A DNA stretch of 64,000 nt from Myxococcales bacterium (GTDB taxonomy: Bacteria; Myxococcota; UBA4151). Numbering within the stretch: position 1 is the stretch's first letter; each line of letters starts with the position of its first letter. Below, one piece after another: positions 56,620-64,000 of this stretch. The stretch lies in NCBI GenBank assembly GCA_002722845.1, contig PBND01000043.1:81796-145795 (forward strand). The letters run 5' to 3'. The notes beneath the pieces were generated by a model, which saw only the letters and a list, made by a program, of their open reading frames with translations, was not told the origin of the DNA and did not search any database. The position numbers and the translations under genes are program-made.

Positions 56620-58662
56620 ATCCTTCGAGTCCCACGCGGTCACTTCCCCCTTCATTTTTCGCTCCTGATCTGTCTGTGCGGCTGCCCTGGCGCCGAGCCG
56701 GTTGCAGATGCCGGCTCCCCGGATGGCGGCCTCGCTCCTGTGGATGGTGGGGTGCAGGTGGATGGGGGGGCCGGGCCCTGTTCCATCGACAGCGACTGCG
56801 TCGAGGGCATCTGCGAGGCAGCCCGCTGCGTCGAAGCCCAGTGCAGCGATCACGGAGCTTGTGACGGGGATGAGCGGTGTTTTGAGGGGCGGTGCGTCGA
56901 TCGGGTGACAGCGATTTGGGGCTTTCGTTTGGAGCGTCGTTATCCCGATGGGCTCGCAGACCACCGTAGCGAGGCCTTGGGGATGTCCATGGGCTATGGT
57001 TTTGGTGGTGCTCTGGTGGATGCGGATGGCGATGGCGACTTAGATGTTTATCTGACCAGCCGAATTCCCACGGCAGCCGGGGTCAGCCCACCTTGTCTTT
57101 ATGAGAACCACAGCAGTCCTGGGAGCCTCTCGTTTCGCCCCCGGGCCGGCGCCTGTCAGGCCCTCGAACCGGAGGCGAGTATCCCCCTTTCTGCCCTGGC
57201 CTTCGATCTGCGTCAGGATGGCAGCCATGAGTTGATGGTGTTGGGCACCGGCTTGAGTCTCTCCTTGCAGGATGGGGAGCGGGTCCACCGACTCCACGAC
57301 CTGCTCGCGCCGGACGATCCACGCCGAGCGTGCACTCCCGGTGCCGCATTGGCGACAGACCTGGACTTTGATGGCCTCCTCGATCTCGCCGTGGGCTGTC
57401 AGGCGAACCTGAGTATCGGTTCCCCGACAAGTCCGGCCATGAAGAACCTGTTCTTTCGCCAGACGGCCGATGGTTTTGCTTTGATGGGCGACTTTGCTCA
57501 GGAGCCGATGGCCGACGGCGGCAGTACATTAGGGCTCGCAGAACGGGATTTGAACGATGACGGTTTGCCGGATCTGCTTGTGATTAACGACACCGGGACA
57601 TTGCATGGCTCCCGAAACCAAAACCTGCCGGGCTACGTCCTCTATCGCTGCGATCCGCGGCAAGACTGTCTCTATACCCGTACGTATTTCGCCGCAGGTG
57701 ATGATGCCTGGGGCTCCCTGATGGGGGTGGGGAGCTTGCAGCTTGAGGGCCGCGGCGAGCACTTGGTGATGACCGATCAGGGCTCGAAGCGCCTCATCGA
57801 TATGTCCCAGTCCCCGCCGGTGGATCGGGCCTCAGACTATGGCATCGCTCTGCCCCGTTCCGGAGCCCATATTCTTTACTCCTGGGGGGTCGTTGTCGAC
57901 GACTTCGATCGAGATGGCCTCGATGATGTGCTCATCTCCCAAGGGGCGGTTCCTGAGGCAGTGGCCGGTTCGTGGACCGCTCATTACGATGCCTTGATGT
58001 TACAACGCCGAGCGAGCGACTTTGTGGTGTTGAGCGAAGAGATCGGCCTTTCTGCCCATGATGGCCTCGACGCGGCCGACCAAGACAGCGTTTACGCCCC
58101 GAGGGCCATGTTGAAGGCGGATCTCGATCGCGATGGCTACCTCGATCTTGTGCAGCTCGCCCTCGGAGGGGTGCCCCGGATCTACGCAGAAGTGCCCCTG
58201 GCCGATGGCCGCCCGCCCCGGTGTACGTTGATTCCAAAGCCCCGTGTGATTCCAGCCTTTGGCGCTGGGGTCGGCCTCGCCGAAGGGGAGAGCGAGACCT
58301 TCCACTACCGGGAGATTCAAGGACAACTCCGGGCTGGGATGAGTCCATGGCTGATCTCCGCCTTTGGGCAGGGGCGTATTCGCTTTCCCAGCGGTTTTGT
58401 CGTGCCCTTCGACTGCGAGGGAGGCGTTGGGCCCGTGGTGGTCGAAGAGCCCGATTGGCTTGGTATCGAACGCTCGGCTGATGGACTCCTCATTACGGCT
58501 AGGGAGCAGACCGGCCCCCTGGAGGTCTTGTTCGAAGGGGAAGATACCCTGCGAAGCGTAGCCCAGGAGGGGCCGGGCCGATGGCGTCTCGCCGAAGACC
58601 CTGGCCTCAGGCGAGTGATGCTGCGCTGGTCGGAGCGATGGTTGCCACGCTGGTTTGACTGA
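56620..58662 (+). CDS. FG-GAP (CRTAC1-like) lipoprotein, paralogue 7 (no canonical start codon)
   Basis: About 680 aa if translation begins at ATC 56620, 3 bases past the pilZ stop. In this frame LRVPRGHFPLHFSLLICLCGC is a good lipoprotein signal peptide ending L-C-G-C and followed by Pro, as in the siblings, yet the frame has no ATG, GTG or TTG between the in-frame stop at 56530 and the GTG at 56740, which lies past the lipobox. Cys-rich region about residues 50-92. Ca loops: DADGDGDLDVYL, a degenerate DLRQDGSHELMV, DLDFDGLLDLAV, DLNDDGLPDLLV, DFDRDGLDDVLI and DLDRDGYLDLVQ. ASPIC-like module and the end ERWLPRWFD. Translational coupling to pilZ is likely. Confidence 0.8.
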   Translation: MLRVPRGHFPLHFSLLICLCGCPGAEPVADAGSPDGGLAPVDGGVQVDGGAGPCSIDSDCVEGICEAARCVEAQCSDHGACDGDERCFEGRCVDRVTAIWGFRLERRYPDGLADHRSEALGMSMGYGFGGALVDADGDGDLDVYLTSRIPTAAGVSPPCLYENHSSPGSLSFRPRAGACQALEPEASIPLSALAFDLRQDGSHELMVLGTGLSLSLQDGERVHRLHDLLAPDDPRRACTPGAALATDLDFDGLLDLAVGCQANLSIGSPTSPAMKNLFFRQTADGFALMGDFAQEPMADGGSTLGLAERDLNDDGLPDLLVINDTGTLHGSRNQNLPGYVLYRCDPRQDCLYTRTYFAAGDDAWGSLMGVGSLQLEGRGEHLVMTDQGSKRLIDMSQSPPVDRASDYGIALPRSGAHILYSWGVVVDDFDRDGLDDVLISQGAVPEAVAGSWTAHYDALMLQRRASDFVVLSEEIGLSAHDGLDAADQDSVYAPRAMLKADLDRDGYLDLVQLALGGVPRIYAEVPLADGRPPRCTLIPKPRVIPAFGAGVGLAEGESETFHYREIQGQLRAGMSPWLISAFGQGRIRFPSGFVVPFDCEGGVGPVVVEEPDWLGIERSADGLLITAREQTGPLEVLFEGEDTLRSVAQEGPGRWRLAEDPGLRRVMLRWSERWLPRWFD

Positions 58663-58726
58663 GGCTGGACGGAGTCCCCTCCGGGCTGGCACAATACCCT
58701 ACGAGTATCTCAAAAACGGGTCCGGT

Positions 58727-61435
58727 TTGAACGGTCGTCTTGCATCCCTCTGTGTCCTTGCGCTTGCCATCGGCTGTGGCGGCGACCCACCGGTGTTCGA
58801 GCGCTGCGGTGATGGGATCCTGCAAAAGGGCGAAGCCTGCGATGATGGCAATTCGGACAACACCGACGCCTGTACCACCAGCTGCCTAGGCCCGGTGTGT
58901 GGTGATGGCTATCAGCAGGTGGGCGAGCAGTGTGATGACGGTAATGAACTGGACACCGACAGCTGCACGAACGTCTGCCAGCGACCCCGCTGTGGTGATG
59001 GCATCGTTGGCTTTGGTGAGATCTGCGACGATGGCAACTCGTTGGACGACGACGAGTGCACGACGAACTGTGTCCTGCCCCGTTGCGGTGATGGTGTGAT
59101 TCAGGCCGGCGAAGAGTGTGATGACGGTAATGCCAATGACGACGACGAGTGCACCGTGGTGTGTCGGCGCCCCCACTGTGGCGATGGGCTTCGCCAAGAC
59201 GATGAGGAATGCGACGACGGCAATGCGGTCGATGACGACCACTGTACGTCAGCCTGTCGTTTCCCCCGCTGCGGCGACGGGATCCGGCAGCAGTCGGAGG
59301 CCTGTGATGATGGCAACCGCCTGGAGACCGATGAATGTCTCAATAACTGCACCCTGCGGGATTGTGGCGACGGTATCGTCCAGGAGGCGCATGAAGACTG
59401 CGATGACGGCAATCAAATCAACCACGATGATTGCACGACGCATTGCGAGCGACCTCGCTGTGGTGACGGATTTTTGCAGCTCGGTGAGGAATGTGATGAC
59501 GGCAACGAACGGGACAACGACGTGTGTACCAACTCCTGTGAACTCCCCCGCTGTGGTGATGGGATCCGCCAGCCCTGGGAGCCCTGCGACGATGGTAACC
59601 GGGAGGATGGCGATGCCTGCACGAACCTTTGTCAGCCGCCTCGCTGCGGCGATGGCGTCGTCCAGGGAGCCGAAGGCTGTGATGATGGCAATCAGATCCA
59701 CGATGATGCTTGTCGCAACGACTGCCAGCGCCCTTCATGCGGCGACAGTGTGCTCCAGACCGGCGAGGAGTGTGACGATGGTAACCGAGATGAGGGCGAT
59801 GCTTGCCGCAACAATTGTCGCCAGGCCCGTTGCGGCGATGGATTTGTTTGGCGGGGGCGTGAGCATTGTGATGACGGCAATCGGATCGACAACGATGATT
59901 GTCGCAACAACTGTGAGCCGAGCCGTTGCGGCGATGGGGTTGTCAATGAACGCTTCGAAGAGTGTGACGACGGCAACGTGAACAACGATGATGACTGCCT
60001 GAACGACTGCCGAATCTCCCGCTGTGGCGATGGCTTTCTTCAAGGGGCAGAACAGTGCGACGACGGCGATGCTGACGATGGCGATGCGTGCTTGAACAAC
60101 TGTCGGCTTGCTGCCTGTGGCGACGGCATCATCCGACGGGGTTTTGAGGGCTGCGATGATGGCAACGCCATCGACGATGACGGCTGTGTACCGAACTGCA
60201 TCCCTGCCCGCTGTGGCGATGGCTTTCAACGAACCGATGTCGGGCCTGCGCAGCCAGAGTTCGAGGCCTGCGATGATGGCAATAACGTGGATGGCGACGG
60301 TTGCAGTCAGCACTGCCAGATCGAATCCTGCGGCGATGGTTTGATCCAGTTGGGCGAGGCCTGCGACGACGGTAACCTCGTGGCTGATGACGCCTGTCGC
60401 AACAACTGCCAGGAGGCAGCGTGTGGTGATGGTATCATCTGGCGAGGGCACGAAGAGTGCGACGATGGTGATGACGACCAGGGCGATGACTGCCTCGGCG
60501 ATTGCCGCCTGGCTCGCTGTGGTGATGGTGTCATTCGGGTTGGCTTCGAAGCCTGCGACGATGGCAATCTGGACAACACTGACGAGTGTACGGGGGACTG
60601 CAACCCGGCCCGCTGTGGCGATGGCTTCGTTCGAGCCGGTGTGGAAGCCTGCGACGACGGCAACGAGCGATCCGGGGATGGCTGCACAAATGCCTGCCAG
60701 CCGGCTCGTTGCGGCGACGGCATCTTGCACGAGGGTGTCGAGCAATGTGACGACGGTGATGATGACGACGGTGATGGTTGCGACCGGTCCTGTCGTGAAG
60801 GCGAGGTTGGTGAGGAGCTGCTCGGGGACCCAGGCCTCTTCAAATATCTCATCGGTGCTTGGGGGCAAGGGGGGCCAGAGCTGAGTTTCCGTTTGGATTC
60901 TCACGGCCTTGCAGGGGGTGACCGCAGTGAACTCATCGCCATTCGGGACAGTGCAGCGACTTGGTCCGAACCCGGCTGCAGTGCGCTGGTGATCGACGAG
61001 GAAGAAGGCGGTGTGCAGGCCGACCCTCGGGGCGGGTTCGACCGTTTGAACCAAGTTTGGTTTGAGGGGCGCGCTGCCCGCTGGACCTATGGTTCCGGGA
61101 CGCTTGGCGTGACGCTAACGACCTTTATGGGCAATGGCTGCCGGGTGGGGCGTGCCCGGCCGAGAAACGACTGCACGATCGTCGATGCCGACATTCTCTT
61201 TAACGCCGTCCACCACGGCGATCGCTGGACGACATCAGACCCCCCAGCCCCCAACGGCTTCGACTTGGAGTCCGTCAGCCTTCATGAGTTTGGCCACTTT
61301 TTGGGTCTGGATCATCCCTGTGAGCGCTGCTCGGTGGATGCGATCATGAGCCCGTCGATCGGGCTTGGCGACAAGAGACGGACGCTCTTTGCTGGTGACC
61401 ACGCCGCCGTCTGCGCCATGTTCCCCGCGGACTGA
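58727..61435 (+). CDS. Secreted metzincin-type metalloprotease lipoprotein with 21 DUF4215 repeats
   Basis: 902 aa from the TTG at 58727, which gives LNGRLASLCVLALAIGC (Cys17); a TTG at 58655 overlapping the upstream gene is an alternative, and no ATG exists. From residue 27 to about 690 come 21 repeats of CGDG...CDDGN...C...C, four Cys each. The C-terminal 180 residues are a matrixin-like protease: zinc site HEFGHFLGLDH at 853-863 and Met-turn M874 in DAIMSPS. Before it, LSFRLDSHGLAGGD and TAFINAVHH-like DADILFNAVHHGDRW fit the family. It is probably a surface-anchored stalk holding a zinc endopeptidase, of use in predation or matrix turnover. Confidence 0.9.
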   Translation: MNGRLASLCVLALAIGCGGDPPVFERCGDGILQKGEACDDGNSDNTDACTTSCLGPVCGDGYQQVGEQCDDGNELDTDSCTNVCQRPRCGDGIVGFGEICDDGNSLDDDECTTNCVLPRCGDGVIQAGEECDDGNANDDDECTVVCRRPHCGDGLRQDDEECDDGNAVDDDHCTSACRFPRCGDGIRQQSEACDDGNRLETDECLNNCTLRDCGDGIVQEAHEDCDDGNQINHDDCTTHCERPRCGDGFLQLGEECDDGNERDNDVCTNSCELPRCGDGIRQPWEPCDDGNREDGDACTNLCQPPRCGDGVVQGAEGCDDGNQIHDDACRNDCQRPSCGDSVLQTGEECDDGNRDEGDACRNNCRQARCGDGFVWRGREHCDDGNRIDNDDCRNNCEPSRCGDGVVNERFEECDDGNVNNDDDCLNDCRISRCGDGFLQGAEQCDDGDADDGDACLNNCRLAACGDGIIRRGFEGCDDGNAIDDDGCVPNCIPARCGDGFQRTDVGPAQPEFEACDDGNNVDGDGCSQHCQIESCGDGLIQLGEACDDGNLVADDACRNNCQEAACGDGIIWRGHEECDDGDDDQGDDCLGDCRLARCGDGVIRVGFEACDDGNLDNTDECTGDCNPARCGDGFVRAGVEACDDGNERSGDGCTNACQPARCGDGILHEGVEQCDDGDDDDGDGCDRSCREGEVGEELLGDPGLFKYLIGAWGQGGPELSFRLDSHGLAGGDRSELIAIRDSAATWSEPGCSALVIDEEEGGVQADPRGGFDRLNQVWFEGRAARWTYGSGTLGVTLTTFMGNGCRVGRARPRNDCTIVDADILFNAVHHGDRWTTSDPPAPNGFDLESVSLHEFGHFLGLDHPCERCSVDAIMSPSIGLGDKRRTLFAGDHAAVCAMFPAD
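58805..60793 (+). repeat. 21 tandem DUF4215-type repeats
   Basis: Coding units of about 93 bases, from TGC-GGT-GAT at 58805 to the last TGT at 60791. Each begins with codons for CGDG and has GCGACGATGG(C/T)AA-like codons for CDDGN in the centre. Unit 16 carries an insertion of about 8 codons (TDVGPAQPEF). Units differ at many third positions, so this is an old array and not a recent expansion. Confidence 0.9.
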
Positions 61436-61440
61436 TCGCC

Positions 61441-62877
61441 TTAGGGCTCGAACCAGTGTCCTACTTCCTGGTCGTGGGGCATGGCGAGCCGCGGCGCACG
61501 GAAATACTTGAAGGGGGTGTAGAAGCCCAGGTTGCTCACTCGGCTGGTGTAGATGCAGGCGTAGCGCTCCACTTGTTGGGCGAGGAGGCTTTCATCGTTG
61601 CCGGCCCGCATCATATGTCCCCAACTTGGATGGGTCCTTTGCAGGTTCGACAGGATCTCCCCGAGTTCGCTGTCTAAGCCCTCCACCTCCAGTCGGATCT
61701 GCTCCCGGCGAGCACGGGTTTCGTCGGTGGCCCGATCCCGGAGTCCCAGCAGGCGTAGATCATTACTCTCATTTTCGAGCAGTTCTTTGGCCCGCATCAG
61801 TTCGTTGATTCGACCTTGTTGGCCCCGGTCATCAGCCAGGGCTTCCAACTCCTTTTCCAACTCCCGCAACACCACACAGGTTCGCCACTTGAAGCGGCTT
61901 TTCGAGACGATGACATCGCCATAAACATGGTCGCCGACGTAGAGGATGTCGTCGCCGGAGAGGCCCAGGTGGGCTTCGACTTTCTCGGCATCGCCCCCCA
62001 GATAGACCTTGCCGGTCTCGAGGCTGCCTTGAACTGGGCGCAGCAGCTCACCACAGATCTCAAACATCCGCTTGCTGCCCTGGAAGAAGCCCGGCTTGCG
62101 GCTCTCGACGATGATGAGATCGAAGAGGGCTTCCCAGGGCATGTCTTCGGGCAGGTATGGGCCGTAGGCGTGGTCCATCACCGGTTTGACAAAACCCCAC
62201 TCTGAATTCGTGATCAGGAGCAACTTTTTGCCCGCTCGCTTTTGATCCAAGAGGGTCTGTGCAGCCATTGGGTCCGCTTGGATATAGCGCTCCGGTTGGG
62301 CGATGACATCTCGTTTCAAAGCCCCTTCGATGTGGGCTTGATCCAGGCTTTCTCGGGTCGTCTCCCACAGCTTGGCGTAGCTATGGCAACCGGGCAGCCC
62401 TTCTTGGTCGTAGATGTCCACCAGTTGGGCGAAGATACAGCCCTCCGAGAGACTAAAGAGCGTGTCCAAATACACCATATCCTGATCGCCGGAGTCGATG
62501 ACAGGGCGGTCGTATTGGGCTCGGAGCGGTTGTCCAGAGAGCCGGCGGCAGCCGTGGGTCGCTGCTTTGATGTATCCGAAGCGGTTGACCTTGAGCAGGT
62601 TGCCCCGCTGGGTGTCGACAACCAGACCCCGCACAGCCAGGTTCGGATCAAATTCGAGGGCTTGGACGGACGGAGCATCCCAGCCATGGTCCAACAGGCG
62701 CTTCTTGAGGGCGAGATAGGCCCGCTCCTCCCAAGCGACGGCATCGTAATGGACGAGGGTGTAGTCCATATCGTAGCCGATCGCCTTGACCTGCTTCATG
62801 TTCAGCGTTCGATTCACAAAGACGCCGCGCCCGGCTTCAGGGCTCCCGATGAGCGGCTCTTCTCGAATATCCTTCAT
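61441..62877 (-). CDS. HAD-IG family 5'-nucleotidase (cytosolic purine nucleotidase-like)
   Basis: 478 aa from the ATG in the ATGA overlap at 62874-62877. The nucleophile motif I is D36-M-D38-Y-T in AIGYDMDYTLVHY. KKLLLITNSEWGF is motif II. KVYLGGDAEKVEAHLG and DDILYVGDHVYGDVIVSK supply motifs III and IV. These match the large HAD subfamily IG of purine 5'-nucleotidases (NT5C2-like), which dephosphorylate IMP/GMP or related nucleotides. A helical segment (LEKELEALADDRGQQGRINELMRAKELLE) is the family's insert. Coupled to a phosphatidyltransferase gene; a functional link is not obvious. It ends 5 bp from the convergent protease gene. Confidence 0.9.
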   Translation of the reverse strand: MKDIREEPLIGSPEAGRGVFVNRTLNMKQVKAIGYDMDYTLVHYDAVAWEERAYLALKKRLLDHGWDAPSVQALEFDPNLAVRGLVVDTQRGNLLKVNRFGYIKAATHGCRRLSGQPLRAQYDRPVIDSGDQDMVYLDTLFSLSEGCIFAQLVDIYDQEGLPGCHSYAKLWETTRESLDQAHIEGALKRDVIAQPERYIQADPMAAQTLLDQKRAGKKLLLITNSEWGFVKPVMDHAYGPYLPEDMPWEALFDLIIVESRKPGFFQGSKRMFEICGELLRPVQGSLETGKVYLGGDAEKVEAHLGLSGDDILYVGDHVYGDVIVSKSRFKWRTCVVLRELEKELEALADDRGQQGRINELMRAKELLENESNDLRLLGLRDRATDETRARREQIRLEVEGLDSELGEILSNLQRTHPSWGHMMRAGNDESLLAQQVERYACIYTSRVSNLGFYTPFKYFRAPRLAMPHDQEVGHWFEP

Positions 62878-63647
62878 TCGTCCCAGCCCATGGCCTGAAC
62901 AAAACCGATGGTGTAATCTACGAGCGAATAGGCAGTGTAGACTGCTGCTGTGAGCACCAGCCAGTAGATCCAAACCTTCGCATCAAAGGCAGGCACGGTG
63001 TACCAATACATGACGAGGAAGGGGGCCAGTCCTAAGAGGAAAAGCCCTGAGGTCAGAAGGAGCATGCCGCCACGGAAGCGGAAGTAGAGGCAATAAACCC
63101 AATAAGCGATCGAGCCACCGATGACGACCCAGAGATAGGCTTGGCGACTCGCCGGCGTGGCCAGGAGTTCTTGTTGGGAGGCTACGACGAGAAGCAGGAC
63201 TGGGACGAGGCTTGCCACCGACTGGAGGGCCCCCTTGATCTTGCCTGAAAGTCGAGCGCCCATCACGAAGCCCTCGCTGGCGGCGAAGGCCCGATAATAG
63301 GCGATGGAAATATCCCGCAGGAAGAAGATCAAAACCATCCAGAACGGAACGAGGTCCATGGCTAGGAAGGTCATGAAGATCACCACCCGGGTGATGGAGT
63401 CGGCCAAGGGGTCGAGGAGTTTGCCGATCTTCGAAACTTCGCCCCGGTCCCGGGCGATATAACCGTCAGTGATATCGCTCAACTCAGCGAAGGCCAGCAA
63501 GACGAAGGACGAGAGGAGGAAGAAAGGCTCATTTTTGAGCAGGCACGGAACGATAATTGGCAGCAACAAGAGCCGCATGGCCGTCACGAGATTCGGTGCC
63601 GTCAAAACCTTGGGTCTTGCAGCGGTATCGCTGGGTTCGGAGTTCAC
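62874..63647 (-). CDS. CDP-alcohol phosphatidyltransferase family protein
   Basis: 257 aa. The catalytic signature D-x2-D-G-x2-A-R-x8-G-x3-D-x3-D is seen in DITDGYIARDRG followed by GKLLDPLAD. It has an N-terminal start typical of PgsA/PssA (LTAPNLVTAMRLLLLPIIV) and about six to seven membrane helices. These inner-membrane enzymes condense CDP-diacylglycerol with glycerol-3-phosphate, serine, inositol or another alcohol; the segment after the signature is closest in style to PgsA, but the C terminus is longer than usual, so the acceptor is open. It is the first gene of the pair with the nucleotidase. Confidence 0.9.
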   Translation of the reverse strand: MNSEPSDTAARPKVLTAPNLVTAMRLLLLPIIVPCLLKNEPFFLLSSFVLLAFAELSDITDGYIARDRGEVSKIGKLLDPLADSITRVVIFMTFLAMDLVPFWMVLIFFLRDISIAYYRAFAASEGFVMGARLSGKIKGALQSVASLVPVLLLVVASQQELLATPASRQAYLWVVIGGSIAYWVYCLYFRFRGGMLLLTSGLFLLGLAPFLVMYWYTVPAFDAKVWIYWLVLTAAVYTAYSLVDYTIGFVQAMGWDE

Positions 63648-63696
63648 GCTCTAAGCACTAGCCCGGACTGGGGTGGACGGCAAAGAAACACAGCGC

Positions 63697-64000
63697 TTAC
63701 TTCCAGTCGGTATTGGCGTTGATGGCCGCGTCACGGCGTAACTCGGCCTCCCAGTCTCGCTTGGCGGGCTTCGCCGTCATCAGGCGTTCCCAGTGGGTCA
63801 GCGCGATCTGTCGAAGATCGGAACCCAGCTCTGCGACGCTTACTTGGACCTGGGCCTCAACGAGATCGAAATCGAGATTCCAGAAATCCTCTGGTCGGAG
63901 ATGGAAGTCCTCAAGGGCCTGTTTGATGACCCCCGCACCGACACCGAAGCGGCGGGCGACGTCATGGACGTTGCCGAAACGGTAATCGCCGGCCTCCTGA
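63697..64000 (-). CDS. Hypothetical protein, partial (HTH-like segment)
   Basis: The 3' part of a gene that enters from the right edge; about 100 codons are visible, ending DAAINANTDWK. The visible start AGDYRFGNVHDVARRFGVG and on through VIKQALEDFHL has the shape of a helix-turn-helix, and the remainder is helical and acidic with many Trp, Asp and Glu residues. There is no membrane segment. The family is not recognised. A 49-bp gap separates its stop from the start of the phosphatidyltransferase gene, so they may be co-transcribed. Confidence 0.6.
   Translation of the reverse strand, partial: QEAGDYRFGNVHDVARRFGVGAGVIKQALEDFHLRPEDFWNLDFDLVEAQVQVSVAELGSDLRQIALTHWERLMTAKPAKRDWEAELRRDAAINANTDWK

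Noticed and set aside
58685..58705. TGGCAC near 58689 as a sigma54 -24 element for the protease gene
   Set aside because: The required TTGC element is absent at the proper spacing.
58805..60793. Regular 93-base spaced repeats suggestive of a CRISPR-like array
   Set aside because: The period is 31 codons, units are protein-coding with conserved Cys and third-position variation, and there are no invariant repeats with unique spacers.
59735..61054. 439-aa minus-strand frame rich in Val/Ile/Ala/Thr
   Set aside because: It is an antisense artefact of the Asp/Cys-rich repeat codons (GAT, GAC, TGT), with repeated hydrophobic blocks mirroring the 93-base units.
1..64000. Insertion sequences, integrases or phage genes explaining the paralogue cluster
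   Set aside because: No transposase- or integrase-like protein was seen and no terminal inverted repeats flank the cluster. The only long near-identical DNA repeat is the 90-bp pair inside coding sequence.

Overview
The window looks like chromosomal DNA of a GC-rich Gram-negative bacterium of the Myxococcota type (Bradymonadia or Polyangia relatives are my best guess). The grounds are the many lipoproteins with Asp/Gly/Pro-rich linkers, the cysteine-rich CGDG...CDDGN repeats (DUF4215-like), the FG-GAP lipoproteins and the DUF1549-like heme protein, alongside ordinary housekeeping genes (truA-rplM-rpsI, asd, recCBD, prmC). I see no tRNA, rRNA, CRISPR array, insertion sequence or phage gene. 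Taxonomy is inference from gene style only.

Layout. 1-2960 (minus): operon of a propeller/cytochrome lipoprotein, a heme-binding DUF1549/DUF1553-like protein and a lipoprotein cut by the window edge. 2961-3397: AT-rich intergenic region with several palindromes. 3398-5354: cutA, divergent from an FMN glutamate-synthase-like protein. 5337-8298 (minus): three coupled genes, phospholipase D plus two unknowns. 8288-10584: S51-like peptidase, coiled-coil lipoprotein, STAS-like pair. 10665-15601: an aldehyde dehydrogenase bracketed by two paralogous propeller lipoproteins. 15684-17696: YncE/MauG-like cytochrome lipoprotein with a clear terminator. 17895-18377: DUF456 protein.

18270-33584 is the most unusual part. 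Five paralogous FG-GAP (CRTAC1-like) lipoproteins and a polytopic TPR membrane protein form one minus-strand operon joined by overlapping stop/start codons. A sixth paralogue is transcribed divergently and a seventh lies at 56620-58662 behind asd and pilZ. All seven have a Cys-rich N terminus, six calcium-loop motifs, a UnbV/ASPIC-like module and an aromatic C-terminal signature RW-x-x-RWF. A 90-bp inverted repeat (88/90 identical) joins the 5' parts of the two divergent members in the same reading frame.

33565-38215: D-2-hydroxyacid dehydrogenase, GldG-like lipoprotein, aminotransferase, ArsR-rhodanese regulator with an operator-like dyad. 38341-46432: recC-recB-recD operon. 46499-47079: bacterioferritin behind two Fur-box-like sites. 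47132-48628: lipoprotein with DUF4215 repeats and a C-type lectin domain. 48639-52859 (minus): outer-membrane protein with a Pro-Ala tail, lipoprotein, GlcD-type oxidase, prmC, ferredoxin. 52932-54758 (minus): truA, rplM, rpsI and terminator. 54813-61435 (plus): small lipoprotein, asd, pilZ, seventh FG-GAP paralogue, metzincin with 21 Cys-rich repeats. 61441-64000 (minus): HAD 5'-nucleotidase, CDP-alcohol phosphatidyltransferase, partial unknown.

Taken together, the accessory content is a large cell-envelope and secreted set: lipoproteins, calcium-dependent propellers, a lectin and a protease. Much of it sits in tightly coupled operons, which suggests surface assembly, adhesion or predation. 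That reading is inference.
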